DNA from: Caldisericota bacterium
GTDB taxonomy: Bacteria; Caldisericota; JANLFM01
Assembly (NCBI GenBank): GCA_024655865.1
Contig: JANLFM010000017.1
Coordinates: forward strand, 1 to 28,055
Direction: 5' to 3'
DNA length: 28,055 bases
The first letter of the stretch is position 1; each line of letters opens with the position of its first letter. A model generated the notes under the pieces. That model was not told the origin of the DNA and searched no databases. It saw only the letters and a list, made by a program, of their open reading frames with translations. The position numbers were made by a program, and so were the translations under genes. Shown here in pieces: positions 14,409-22,740 of the stretch.

Positions 14409-15938
14409 ATGGCTGCCGTAATCGAGTTAAAAGGAATCACAAAAAGGTTTCCCGGTGTCCTGGCCAATGACCACATTGATCTTGAAATTAACGAACAGGA
14501 AGTTTTTGCTATTGTGGGAGAAAACGGAGCCGGAAAAACCACCTTGATGAACATTATCTATGGTCTATATCAGCCCGATTCCGGAAAAATAATTATCAAG
14601 GGTAAGGAGAGGAAAATCTCTGGCCCCGGCGACGCCATCGCCCTGGGAATTGGGATGGTGCACCAGCACTTTATGCTTGTGCCGGTTTTTACGGTGGCGG
14701 AGAACGTAGTTTTGGGGACCGAACCTACCAAGTACGGGGGAGTCCTTGACCTCGATCGAGCGCGAAGGGAGGTTAAGGAATTTTCGGAAAAATTTGGAAT
14801 GAAGATCGATCCTGACGCTCGGGTGGAGCACATCTCTGTGGGTATGCAACAGCGGGTGGAGATCATTAAAGCCCTTTTTAGAGGAGCAGACATTTTAATT
14901 TTAGATGAGCCTACCGCAGCGCTTACACCCCTTGAGACTCAGGAACTCTTTGAAACTATCCGGTCCCTTAAGGCCCAGGGAAAGACGGTTATTTTTATTT
15001 CTCATAAACTTCAGGAAGTGCTGGCCATTGCTGACCGGATCGCGGTCTTAAGAGGTGGGAAGGCTGTCGGGGTGGTGGATGCCAAATCAGCTACAACGAC
15101 CCAATTAGCGAGGATGATGGTGGGCAGGGACGTAATTCTGGAGTATGAAAAGGGTCCCCCGAAGTTAGGAGATGTTCTGCTTGAGGCCCATAACATTATG
15201 GCTCAAAATGACCGGGGCATTACCACCGTCAAAGGGGTGTCTTTTCACCTACGCTCCGGAGAAATCCTAGGAATCGCTGGGGTAGAGGGAAACGGTCAGA
15301 CTGAGCTGGTGGAAGTGCTTACCGGATTACGGACTCCAATTTCCGGTGAGATCAAGATAAAGGGTAAACTCTTCACTCACCCTGATGCCCGAGCCCTGCG
15401 GGTCTCCGGAATGGCGCACATTCCCTCAGACCGGCATAAACTGGGCCTCGTTTTACCCTTCGATGTTTCTGAAAACCTAATTCTGGGTATGCACAGCTCT
15501 CCTCCTTTCGCCCGAGGGAACGGATTGGACCGAGAAGCCGTTGAGGAATTTGCCAGAAGCAAAGTAATGGAGTTCGATATCCGACCCCATGATCACAGGA
15601 TTAAGGCCGCCAAACTCTCAGGCGGGAATCAGCAAAAGGTGATTGTCGCCCGAGAGATTTCCTCCAAGCCGGAGATCATGATTGCCTCTCAACCCACAAG
15701 GGGGCTGGATATCGGGGCCACCGAGTTCGTGCACAAGCAGCTTTTAAAGGAAAGAGATAACGGAAAAGCGGTGCTTCTGGTTTCCCTGGAGCTTGATGAA
15801 ATTCTTTCCCTTTCTGACAGGATTGCTGTGATGTATGGAGGAGAGATCGTCGCCGCTTTTGACTCCCAAGAAGTTACGGAAGAGGAAATCGGGCTCTACA
15901 TGCTCGGTGTTAAGAAACAGGAGAGCGTTCATGTCTGA
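14409..15938 (+). CDS. ABC transporter ATPase, BMP/Nup (sugar-type, two nucleotide-binding domains)
   Basis: A 509-residue ATPase with two tandem ABC domains, as in RbsA and NupO/BmpB-type importers. Domain 1 has Walker A GENGAGKT (37-44), signature SVGMQQRVEI and Walker B LILDEPTAAL. Domain 2 has a degenerate Walker A (GVEGNGQTE, near 292), signature LSGGNQQK (near 403) and an altered Walker B (IASQPTRGLD), so only one site is likely fully catalytic; this asymmetry is normal for the group. It powers uptake of the ligand caught by the SLH-BMP protein. GAGGTGATC gives a good ribosome site. It overlaps the first permease start by eight bases. Confidence 0.95.
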   Translation: MAAVIELKGITKRFPGVLANDHIDLEINEQEVFAIVGENGAGKTTLMNIIYGLYQPDSGKIIIKGKERKISGPGDAIALGIGMVHQHFMLVPVFTVAENVVLGTEPTKYGGVLDLDRARREVKEFSEKFGMKIDPDARVEHISVGMQQRVEIIKALFRGADILILDEPTAALTPLETQELFETIRSLKAQGKTVIFISHKLQEVLAIADRIAVLRGGKAVGVVDAKSATTTQLARMMVGRDVILEYEKGPPKLGDVLLEAHNIMAQNDRGITTVKGVSFHLRSGEILGIAGVEGNGQTELVEVLTGLRTPISGEIKIKGKLFTHPDARALRVSGMAHIPSDRHKLGLVLPFDVSENLILGMHSSPPFARGNGLDREAVEEFARSKVMEFDIRPHDHRIKAAKLSGGNQQKVIVAREISSKPEIMIASQPTRGLDIGATEFVHKQLLKERDNGKAVLLVSLELDEILSLSDRIAVMYGGEIVAAFDSQEVTEEEIGLYMLGVKKQESVHV

Positions 15939-17247
15939 TAAAAATGGAAATCCCGATAGCACTGCCCTTGCTTACCCCACCTATAAAAGGATCACCTACG
16001 AGCGCATTGTTGATTTTCTAGTTCCCGTCGTATGTATTATCTTAGGATTCCTCGTGGGGATGGTTCTGATTGCAATTGCCGGGAAAAGCCCTTTTGGCGC
16101 ATACTACGCCCTCCTTAAAGGGGCTTTTGGTAGTCTATCCAATATCTCCGAATCCATCCTTAAAGCAGCCATCCTGATGTTTACCGGTTTGTCCGTGGGG
16201 CTTGCCTTCCGTTGCGGTCTTTTCAACATTGGCGCGGAAGGTCAGTTTATGGTGGGGGCGATTTCTGCTGCCTTTATCGGCCACTGGGTTTCCCTCCCTC
16301 CTTACCTGCACATTCCCTTAATCTTCCTTTTTGCAGGGATTACTTCCGGGATCTGGGGATTAATTGCCGGTTGGTTGAAGGTGACCAGGGGAGTGCACGA
16401 GGTCATCTCCACGATCATGCTCAACTGGATTGCATACTACCTGATTCAAAACTGGCTGGTTACCGGACCTATGTCCGTGAAACCTACTGCCTCCACCCAA
16501 ATAGTAGTTTCTGAGGCGGGAACCCCGGGGATTTTATCCTCCGCCAAACTCTGGCGCTTTCTTGCTGAACCTCCCAACGTCGTGGGGAGGTTCGCCCTTC
16601 TTGCTACGATTTTTGTTGCTTCCTTTTTTATTGCGTACCTGATTTTTAAGAGAAGCTCCAGGCTGAGAAAGATTGGCTGGCTTTTTTCCTTGATCATCTC
16701 CGGGGCAGTCACCGGGTTCTCCGGGTACTTTATTTACCAGTGGCATTACGGTATTCCGGGAGTTCGCTTGAACATAGGAATTTTCTTTGCCCTGGCCGCC
16801 GTAGCCTTTGTCTTCTGGCTGCTCTACCGAACCGTGGTGGGTTATGAGATTCGCGCCTCAGGCTACAACCCTCACGCTGCACGCTATGCCGGGATTAACG
16901 TCAAGAAAAGGATCATGCTTTCCATGTTCCTTGCTGGGGCCTTGGCTGGATTCGGAGGGGTTATTATGGTTTGTGGCACGGAATTCAAGTTCCCCGGGGT
17001 TTTCCCAGGGGGCTACGGTTTTGATGGAATTGCTATGGCCCTGATCGGTCAGAACCATCCCATCGGCATTATGCTCTCAGCTACCCTTTTCGGATTCATC
17101 CGAGGAGGAGCTACCGCGATGCAGCTTCCTCCCTTCAAGATTCATAAATCATTCGCCGATATTATTCAGGGCTCCGTCGTGCTCTTTATTGCTGCCTATT
17201 ACATTATCCGCTACCTTTTGATGCTTCCTGCACGGAGAAAGGATTAA
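15931..17247 (+). CDS. ABC importer permease 1 (BPD_transp_2, Nup type) with extra two-helix segment
   Basis: A 438-residue inner-membrane permease of the branched-chain amino acid/ribose/nucleoside superfamily. The motif GLAFRCGLFNIGAEGQFM near 90 and GYEIRASGYNPHAARYAGI near 308 are typical; family members have about 350 residues. The extra length is mainly residues ~219-276: a helix, a basic loop (KRSSRLRK) and a second helix (GWLFSLIISGAVTGFSGYF) just before the last conserved half. The start is the ATG at 15931 with AGGAG upstream, overlapping the ATPase stop; an earlier in-frame ATG lies 96 bases inside the ATPase gene and would add a polar 32-residue tail. Pairs with the permease that begins three bases after its stop. 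Confidence 0.92.
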   Translation: MSDKNGNPDSTALAYPTYKRITYERIVDFLVPVVCIILGFLVGMVLIAIAGKSPFGAYYALLKGAFGSLSNISESILKAAILMFTGLSVGLAFRCGLFNIGAEGQFMVGAISAAFIGHWVSLPPYLHIPLIFLFAGITSGIWGLIAGWLKVTRGVHEVISTIMLNWIAYYLIQNWLVTGPMSVKPTASTQIVVSEAGTPGILSSAKLWRFLAEPPNVVGRFALLATIFVASFFIAYLIFKRSSRLRKIGWLFSLIISGAVTGFSGYFIYQWHYGIPGVRLNIGIFFALAAVAFVFWLLYRTVVGYEIRASGYNPHAARYAGINVKKRIMLSMFLAGALAGFGGVIMVCGTEFKFPGVFPGGYGFDGIAMALIGQNHPIGIMLSATLFGFIRGGATAMQLPPFKIHKSFADIIQGSVVLFIAAYYIIRYLLMLPARRKD

Positions 17248-17250
17248 CTC

Positions 17251-18354
17251 ATGGTTGAGCAGATAATTACTCTCTCTCTGGCTTCCATGCTTCAGTTCGG
17301 TACCCCGATTCTCCTTTCCGCCCTGGGGGGCGTGATCACCGAGAACTCAGGAGTGGTGAACATTGCCCTTGAGGGCTTGATGAGAATGGGCGGGTTCTTT
17401 GCTGTTGTCGGCTCTTACTATTCCGGAAACCCCTGGATCGGTCTCCTTTTAGGAATCGGTGTAGGACTGGTCATGGGCCTTCTTCACGCCTATATTTGCG
17501 TTACCTGGAGAGGGGACCAGATCGTTTATGGCGTAGCGATCAACATTTTCGCCCTGGGCGGAATGACCTACCTTTTGGAGCGCATCTTTAATACCACGGG
17601 CCATTCTCCTTCCGTTCCCTCTTTTGCCCAGGGAGTTAAGCTTTCCCCTGAAGCAGCAAGCTGGCTCCTTTTAGGAATCCTTGTGATTTCATTCTTCTTT
17701 ATCTTTGCTGCCATTTTAAGAAGGAATAGGAGGAAATGGCTCTTCTCTGCACTTGGTGCCCTGATTATCGGCTTCCCGATATCTTACTTCGTTTCCCGGA
17801 TCCCTGTCGTGGCCAGCATTTTCTGGGGGGTCATGAACAAGCAAACTGTCTTTGTCTATTTTGCCCTGGTTATCCCCTTCTTAATGCATTTTCTGCTCTA
17901 TAAGACAAAGTGGGGACTGCGCATTCGAGCTGTGGGTGAGCACCCCAAGGCTGCAGACACTCTGGGGGTAAACATCTACCTCGTGCGCTATCTCTGCGTG
18001 ATGGCCTCCTGTGTCTTAGCAGCGATTTCAGGGGCCTCCATGTCCATCGGACAACTGGATATTTTCGACAACCACATGCCCGCAGGAAAGGGATTCATTG
18101 CCCTGGCGGCTATGATCTTCGGCAAGTGGAAACCCTTGAACACGCTGCTTGCCGTGCTCTTCTTCACCCTTGCTGGAGTAGCGGGAGATGTAATTCAGAG
18201 CCTTACCACGACCTACCCCTGGCTGGCAAACATTCCTCGGGGTTGGCTGGGTTCCCTGCCCTATATCCTTACCCTTCTGGCCCTGGCAGGATTCGTGGGC
18301 AGAGCTGTTGCTCCGGCAGCGGACGGGATTCCTTACGAGAAGGGTGAAAAGTAA
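17251..18354 (+). CDS. ABC importer permease 2 (BPD_transp_2, Nup type) with extra two-helix segment
   Basis: A 367-residue membrane protein forming the second half of the importer channel. ALGGVITENSGVVNIALEGLMRMG at the start and GLRIRAVGEHPKAADTLGV near 226-244 mark the family, whose usual size is about 310. The surplus is residues ~138-190: a helix (WLLLGILVISFFFIFAAIL), a basic loop (RRNRRK) and a helix (WLFSALGALIIGFPISYF), in the same place as the insertion in permease 1 and resembling it. About ten or more membrane helices are expected. It is the last gene of the importer; about 105 bases without a clear terminator separate it from the next ABC system. Confidence 0.92.
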   Translation: MVEQIITLSLASMLQFGTPILLSALGGVITENSGVVNIALEGLMRMGGFFAVVGSYYSGNPWIGLLLGIGVGLVMGLLHAYICVTWRGDQIVYGVAINIFALGGMTYLLERIFNTTGHSPSVPSFAQGVKLSPEAASWLLLGILVISFFFIFAAILRRNRRKWLFSALGALIIGFPISYFVSRIPVVASIFWGVMNKQTVFVYFALVIPFLMHFLLYKTKWGLRIRAVGEHPKAADTLGVNIYLVRYLCVMASCVLAAISGASMSIGQLDIFDNHMPAGKGFIALAAMIFGKWKPLNTLLAVLFFTLAGVAGDVIQSLTTTYPWLANIPRGWLGSLPYILTLLALAGFVGRAVAPAADGIPYEKGEK

Positions 18355-18459
18355 ATCCGGAGAAAAAATCCAAATCTCATCAGAGTTCATTTCAGTGACC
18401 TCGTGATTCTTATTTTTCAGGAACCTCCTTTTAAGGGGGGAAGGGGAGATCGATAAAGT

Positions 18460-19191
18460 ATGCCTGAGCTTGTAGAGGTCGAAAACCTCACCAAGAAATT
18501 CGGTCATCTGGTTGCTCTTAGCGGCCTCAGCTTGTGCATTTCTCGCGGGATTACTTTTGGGCTGGTAGGTCCTAATGGTAGCGGCAAGACAACCCTGATC
18601 AGAATACTTTGCGGCCTCCTTCGCCCTTCCTCAGGGAAAGTTTCCCTTTTCGGCCGACCTGCTCCTTTTCCAGAGATGCGCCAGCTAATCGGTTATATGC
18701 CTCAATTGGAAAGCCTCTATTTGGATTTGACCGTCGAGGAGAATCTTCTTTTTTTCGCATCACTTTATGGCCTTAAAGGGAAAGAGAGAAAGCAAAGGAT
18801 CTCAAATATCCTGGAACTCGTGGAGTTGGAAGAAAGGCGCAAGAGTAAGGTGGAGCACTTAAGCGGTGGTCTAAGACAAAGGCTCTCTTTAGCCTGTGCC
18901 CTGCTTCATTCACCGGAGTTACTCCTTCTGGATGAACCCACGGTAGGGGTTGATCCCGAGCTGCGCTATTCTTTCTGGGGCTATTTTTCTCAACTCGCGG
19001 AAAATGGATCCACAATTCTTATATCCACTCACTATCTGGATGAGGCCAACCGCTGTCAGCGCGTCCTGATGCTTCGGACGGGAAGAATCCTTGCTGAAGG
19101 TTCCCCTTCAGAAATTCTCTCCAACACCGGCGAGGAGAATCTGGAGCTGGCATTTCTCAAGCTGAGCCAGGAGGCCAAGAATGTCGTTTGA
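18460..19191 (+). CDS. ABC-2 type exporter ATPase
   Basis: A 243-residue single ABC domain of the DrrA/NodI/CcmA-like exporter group. Walker A GPNGSGKT (37-44), Q-loop in GYMPQLESLYLDLTVEEN, signature LSGGLRQRLSLA, Walker B LLLLDEPTVGVDP and an H-loop in ISTHYLDEA are all intact. It should energise the membrane protein encoded next, whose start lies 11 bases inside this gene. Cargo is unknown: drug, lipid or polysaccharide exporters share this layout. The ATG follows a purine-rich AAGGGGAG tract; a CCTCC upstream (18424-18428) could pair with the GGGGG of that tract and limit translation, but this is inference. Confidence 0.92.
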   Translation: MPELVEVENLTKKFGHLVALSGLSLCISRGITFGLVGPNGSGKTTLIRILCGLLRPSSGKVSLFGRPAPFPEMRQLIGYMPQLESLYLDLTVEENLLFFASLYGLKGKERKQRISNILELVELEERRKSKVEHLSGGLRQRLSLACALLHSPELLLLDEPTVGVDPELRYSFWGYFSQLAENGSTILISTHYLDEANRCQRVLMLRTGRILAEGSPSEILSNTGEENLELAFLKLSQEAKNVV

Positions 19192-20272
19192 CAGGGTATT
19201 CGCCTTAGCTTTGCGAATCATCAGGCAATTCCTCCGCGACAAGCGGACCTTAGCCCTCATTTTTCTCGCCCCGATCTTCGTTATGGGATTACTCGCTTAC
19301 CTGATCACCTCGCCTTCCCAAAACCTGAAGGTGGGGCTTTCCCTTCCAGAAGGGGTGCCCTTCAAGGAGCTGGTCCTGGAAAAAATGGAAGGATACGGCC
19401 TTGATGTGGAATCAATTCAGGCCTCTCAGGCTGTTTCCCGGATTCAGGAAGGAGCAATTCAGGCTGCCCTGATTGTTCCCCAAGAGATTCTGAACCCGGC
19501 GCCCGGTGCCCCTCCCCAAATCAGGCTTGTCCTTGAAGGAAGCGAGCCCTCTACAACTTCTCAAATTCTGGAGAAACTCTCCCTGCTCATTCGGGATATA
19601 AGCCCCTCATTGCTTGGCGGAAGAGCCCTTCCCGAGCTGGAAACTGAGTTTCTTTATGGAGGTAAGGATTTTGACACTGTAGATTACCTGGCTCCCGTTT
19701 TCATCTCCTTTTTTGTTTTCTTCTTTGTGTTCCTGCTCTCCGTGGTTTCCTTCATCCGGGAAAGGACCAGGGGCACCATGGAGCGCTTGCTGGTTTCCCC
19801 CATTGGGAAGGCGGAAATTATTGCGGGGTACGCTCTTGGTTTTCTGGTTTTCGCTCTAATCCAATCGATAATCGTTCTCCTTTTTGCCATTTACGTCCTG
19901 GGGATTCAATACCGGGGAAGCCTCTGGCTCGTCTACCTAGTGAATCTCTTTGTGATTCTGGCGGCGGTCAGTTTGGGGATTTTCCTTTCCGCCTTTGCCC
20001 GGAACGAGTTTCAGGCCATTCAGTTTATCCCCGTGGTGATCATTCCCCAGGCCTTCCTGGGAGGATTCTTCTGGCCCGTGGAGCAGCTTGTCCCCCTGCT
20101 TCAAGCTTTCTCCTACTGTATGCCCATGACCTATGCTAACTGGGCCTTGAAGGGCGTGATGATCAAGGGTCAGGGATTCGGGGAAATCTGGCCCTATATC
20201 CTTATCCTCCTGGCCTTTACCACCTTTTTCTTTTTTCTGGCCTCGGTCTCCGTGAAAAGGAGTACGGAGTAG
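19181..20272 (+). CDS. ABC-2 type exporter permease
   Basis: A 363-residue membrane protein. A first helix (about 23-43) is followed by a large extracytoplasmic domain (about 45-165) and then five or six helices in the C-terminal half, the classical long ABC-2 permease layout (YhfI/YbhS/DrrB-like). The motif SFIRERTRGTMERLLVSPI after the second helix is diagnostic. It overlaps the ATPase gene by 11 bases, so the two proteins are almost certainly made as a pair. Substrate is not readable from sequence. A GNAT gene follows after 17 bases and may be co-transcribed. Confidence 0.9.
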   Translation: MSFDRVFALALRIIRQFLRDKRTLALIFLAPIFVMGLLAYLITSPSQNLKVGLSLPEGVPFKELVLEKMEGYGLDVESIQASQAVSRIQEGAIQAALIVPQEILNPAPGAPPQIRLVLEGSEPSTTSQILEKLSLLIRDISPSLLGGRALPELETEFLYGGKDFDTVDYLAPVFISFFVFFFVFLLSVVSFIRERTRGTMERLLVSPIGKAEIIAGYALGFLVFALIQSIIVLLFAIYVLGIQYRGSLWLVYLVNLFVILAAVSLGIFLSAFARNEFQAIQFIPVVIIPQAFLGGFFWPVEQLVPLLQAFSYCMPMTYANWALKGVMIKGQGFGEIWPYILILLAFTTFFFFLASVSVKRSTE

Positions 20273-20289
20273 GGGATGGGTTCAGGGAT

Positions 20290-21183
20290 TTGAATTTTAA
20301 GCTCAGAAGTGCCCGAGATGAGGACGCAGAAAGGATCCTGGAAATTTCTTCCCGGATCTGGGAAGGGGAGGACTATATCCCTTATGTGCTTGAGGAGTGG
20401 CTTCGGGATAAGAATTCTGAGCTTTGCGTGGCTGAGCTTGAGGGGAATGTCATTTCCTTTGCGCGCTACTTGAGGCTCGTTCCGGGTTACATCTGGCTTG
20501 AGGGGCTGCGCACCCATCCCGATTTCCAGGGCAGGGGCGCAGCCAGGGCGATCACCCATTACCTGATCGAGAAGGCCGTATCAGAAGGGGCCTTACGAGT
20601 AGGCCTCTCCGTTTACTCAGGAAATACTGCCTCCTTGCGCCTCGCGGAATCTATGGGTTTTAAGAGAAGGGCCTCCTTCGTTTACCTGGAAGGTAAGTTC
20701 GAGGATTTGCCAGAGCTCGAAATCTCCCAAGAAGTTCCTCTTTCACGGCCCCTTAAGGCAAGTGATCTGGAGGCTTGTGATTTTCTCTTCAGCTCCAAGT
20801 TTCTTCTGGCTGCTAAAGGCTACCTTCCTTTAGGCTGGCGCTTCTACCCCTTTTTCATGAATCCTGAGACTGCCCTTTCCCGGATGAAGCTCGCGCTCCA
20901 GATAAGAGACGAAGGGGGAATTTCCGCACTTCTTTTATCCAGCGAGTATTCCCAGCCTTACGGGGGATTCTCCCTGGATTTCCTTGAGGGTTCTGAGAGG
21001 GAAATGCTGAGCCTGCTGGCTCAGGCTAAAGCCCTGGCAAAAGGTCGAAAAACCGTAGAGGCTTTCGTCCCTAAATCAGAAACTGGCGAGGCCCCGCTTC
21101 TTTCCTTGCTGAAACAGCTTCCCTTGAAGAGCTGGAGCAATTTCCAGGAGGATATTTTCGTTTACGAGCTTATATTGGAGTAA
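20290..21183 (+). CDS. GNAT-family N-acetyltransferase with extra C-terminal domain
   Basis: A 297-residue protein. Residues ~4-135 are a GNAT domain: the acetyl-CoA loop is HPDFQGRGAAR (about 78-88), followed by the NTASLRLAESMGFKRR segment typical of motif B. The opening (RSARDEDAERILEISSRIWEGEDYIPYVLEEWL) recalls vertebrate NAT16/histidine acetyltransferase-type proteins, which also have a second half of similar length. Residues ~150-297 carry no motif I recognise and may be a second, degenerate GNAT fold. Start is TTG with AGGGA just upstream; an ATG alternative is not available near the domain edge. The acceptor is unknown. The gene follows the ABC-2 pair by 17 bases. Confidence 0.82.
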   Translation: MNFKLRSARDEDAERILEISSRIWEGEDYIPYVLEEWLRDKNSELCVAELEGNVISFARYLRLVPGYIWLEGLRTHPDFQGRGAARAITHYLIEKAVSEGALRVGLSVYSGNTASLRLAESMGFKRRASFVYLEGKFEDLPELEISQEVPLSRPLKASDLEACDFLFSSKFLLAAKGYLPLGWRFYPFFMNPETALSRMKLALQIRDEGGISALLLSSEYSQPYGGFSLDFLEGSEREMLSLLAQAKALAKGRKTVEAFVPKSETGEAPLLSLLKQLPLKSWSNFQEDIFVYELILE

Positions 21184-21209
21184 AGAAAAAGGGTAAACTG
21201 GAGAAAAAT

Positions 21210-21332
21210 GTGAAATTAAACAAAGTTGAAATTGGCATTGTAGCTTGTGCCAGTAATGCTTCCAATACAGGAAGCTTGACAGGTAAGGCTGCGCTTGAGA
21301 TCGTTAAAATGCTAAAAGAAGGCTGGGGATAA
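21210..21332 (+). pseudogene. Short remnant resembling the N-terminus of a DGC-type putative zinc-binding protein
   Basis: A GTG-started frame of 40 residues with GGAG seven bases upstream. It reads MKLNKVEIGIVACASNAS and continues NTGSLTGKAALEIVKML. The IGIVAC-ASNTG-LT-AA pattern resembles the start of DGC-domain putative metal-binding proteins (about 110-130 residues), but the frame stops after 40 residues and the usual later Cys motifs are absent. Likely a truncated gene; a true small protein is possible. An inverted repeat (GCTTCC/GGAAGC, 21258-21275) lies within it. Confidence 0.4.
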
Positions 21333-21374
21333 CCTGGAATACGATCTTAGGATCGAAAAGGAAGGCCCCTTTAA

Positions 21375-22523
21375 TCAATGAGAAATATCCGAACTTAACT
21401 CTTCATGGATCCTCTTCAGCCACTCCCTGATGGGGATCTGCTGGGGACATAAGGACTCACATTGTCCGCACTCCGTGCAGCGGTCTGCTTTATGCTCATC
21501 TTTAATCCATTTCTTATAGGCCATTTTTGCCCTCTCCATCTGCTCGAAGCACTTGCCATCGTTGTAGATTTCGAAGATGTCCGGGATGGGGATTTCCGCA
21601 GGGCATGGCTGACAATAGTTGCACTGGGTACAGGGCACGGGCCGGAGGTTCCGGTAGGTTTCCCTGGCCTGAGCGATGAGCTCTAAATCATTTTCTGTAA
21701 AAGTCCCGGGTTTAGCTTTCGAGGCGATAGCTATGTTTTCCGAAACCTGTTCGAAGGTGCTCATTCCGCTTAAAGTGACAGAAACCTCCGGGTGATTGAA
21801 GACCCAGAGGAGAGCCCACTCTGCAGGAGTCCTTTTTACTTTAGCTTGATCCCAGATCTTCTGGACCGGGGAAGGGGCTTTGGCCAGAGAGCCACCCCTG
21901 ATGGGTTCCATGACGACTACGGCTAACCCCTTTTGGAAAGCGTATTTCAACCCTCGCTTCCCAGCCTGATAATCCTCGTCGAAATAGTTGTACTGGATCT
22001 GGCAAAAAGTCCAGTTATCGTAGAAGTCTACGATCTCCTTAAAGAGGGCGAATTCATCGTGAAAAGAAAAACCCAGAGATCCGATTTTCCCCTCGGCCAT
22101 TTTTCTTTCTGCCCAGGCGAAGCAATCCAGTTCCAAAACCTTCCCCCAATTAGCTTTAGAAAGGCCGTGGAAAAGGTAGAAGTCCACGCGCTCGCTCTGA
22201 AGTCTTTCCAGTTGTTCGTTGAAGTAGCGCTCACAATCCTCCTTCTTTTCCAAAAGCCAGATAGGGAGTTTGGTGGCTAATTTCACCCCCTCCCTGTATT
22301 TTCCTTTAAGGATCTTTCCCAGGAAGACCTCGCTTTTTCCCTGATGATAGGGGTAGGCCGTGTCGATGTAGTTCACGCCCTGATCGATGGCGTAGTAGAT
22401 CATCCTCTGGGCTTCTTCCTCATCGATCTTGCTCTGGTCCCCATCCAGCACGGGCAGGCGCATGGTTCCAAATCCCAGAAGTGATGACTCCCAGTTCAGC
22501 CTTCCAAATTTCCGGTATTGCAT
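21375..22523 (-). CDS. Aldo/keto reductase with C-terminal ferredoxin-type 4Fe-4S clusters
   Basis: A 382-residue two-part oxidoreductase. Residues ~1-295 are an aldo/keto reductase TIM barrel with the catalytic tetrad visible: Asp54 and Tyr59 (NYIDTAYPYH), Lys85 (LATKLP) and His119 (FYLFHG). The C-terminal ~75 residues hold two cluster motifs, CTQCNYCQPCP and CTECGQCESLCP, so electrons may pass between NAD(P)H and an iron-sulfur partner. This fusion is common in anaerobes. The start is the ATG at 22523-22521 with GAGGTGA five bases upstream and a good promoter just beyond. A longer in-frame extension begins inside repeat copy A and is judged false. It faces the GNAT operon tail to tail. Confidence 0.93.
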   Translation of the reverse strand: MQYRKFGRLNWESSLLGFGTMRLPVLDGDQSKIDEEEAQRMIYYAIDQGVNYIDTAYPYHQGKSEVFLGKILKGKYREGVKLATKLPIWLLEKKEDCERYFNEQLERLQSERVDFYLFHGLSKANWGKVLELDCFAWAERKMAEGKIGSLGFSFHDEFALFKEIVDFYDNWTFCQIQYNYFDEDYQAGKRGLKYAFQKGLAVVVMEPIRGGSLAKAPSPVQKIWDQAKVKRTPAEWALLWVFNHPEVSVTLSGMSTFEQVSENIAIASKAKPGTFTENDLELIAQARETYRNLRPVPCTQCNYCQPCPAEIPIPDIFEIYNDGKCFEQMERAKMAYKKWIKDEHKADRCTECGQCESLCPQQIPIREWLKRIHEELSSDISH

Positions 22524-22558
22524 CGGTTCACCTCGATCTTCAGGAGTAGCTCTTTCCG

Positions 22559-22587
22559 ATATTAAAAACTCTGGCGAAAAAAGGCAA
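22559..22587 (-). promoter_or_regulatory. Promoter of the aldo/keto reductase gene
   Basis: On the reverse strand TTGCCT (22587-22582) and TAATAT (22564-22559) are exactly 17 bases apart, giving a start near 22552 and a leader of about 29 bases. It lies between the gene and repeat copy A, which supports the short protein start. Its -35 box sits inside the left copy of a 22-base direct repeat. Confidence 0.6.
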
Positions 22588-22590
22588 CCG
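22569..22590 (+). repeat. 22-base imperfect direct repeat, left copy
   Basis: Matches 23115-23136 at 20 of 22 positions; both share CTCTGG and the 13-base core AAAAAGGCAACCG in the same orientation. The two copies bracket inverted repeats A and B and the IS110 remnant, like a target-site duplication or the scar of a larger insertion. Confidence 0.7.
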
Positions 22591-22601
22591 GCCAGTATCT
22601 C

Positions 22602-22626
22602 GGGGGTCAGGTCTTGCAATCCAACA
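22602..22626 (+). repeat. Dispersed repeat, copy A (GGGGTCAGGTCTTGCAAT type)
   Basis: GGGGTCAGGTCTTGCAAT followed by CCAACA. It is identical to copy C over 24 bases, differs from the inverse of copy D at one of 24, and is inverted relative to copy B 505 bases on. It begins just upstream of the aldo/keto reductase promoter. Read on the reverse strand it supplies an ATG and the codons for MQDLTP, a false N-terminus. Confidence 0.9.
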
Positions 22627-22740
22627 TTTTTTTCATTGGGCTTCGGTAGCTACTTTCAGAATATAAAGAAATAACTAAAAAGATTTTTTTGGAGACTTTC
22701 AATTATCAAAGAGCTAAAGGAGGCCGCTGCCTTTCCGGAA

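Noticed and set aside
15835-15930. Upstream in-frame ATG for permease 1
   Set aside because: It is deep inside the ATPase gene and would add a polar tail unlike the family; the ATG at 15931 has AGGAG and an 8-base overlap typical of coupled genes.
21258-21355. Terminators between GNAT and aldo/keto reductase genes
   Set aside because: Two small inverted repeats (21258-21275 and 21342-21355) have short stems and no T-run in either direction.
22524-22619. Longer N-terminus for the aldo/keto reductase, also beginning MQDLTP
   Set aside because: It starts in repeat copy A, upstream of the gene's own promoter (22559-22587). The ATG at 22523 has GAGGTGA and matches the family start.
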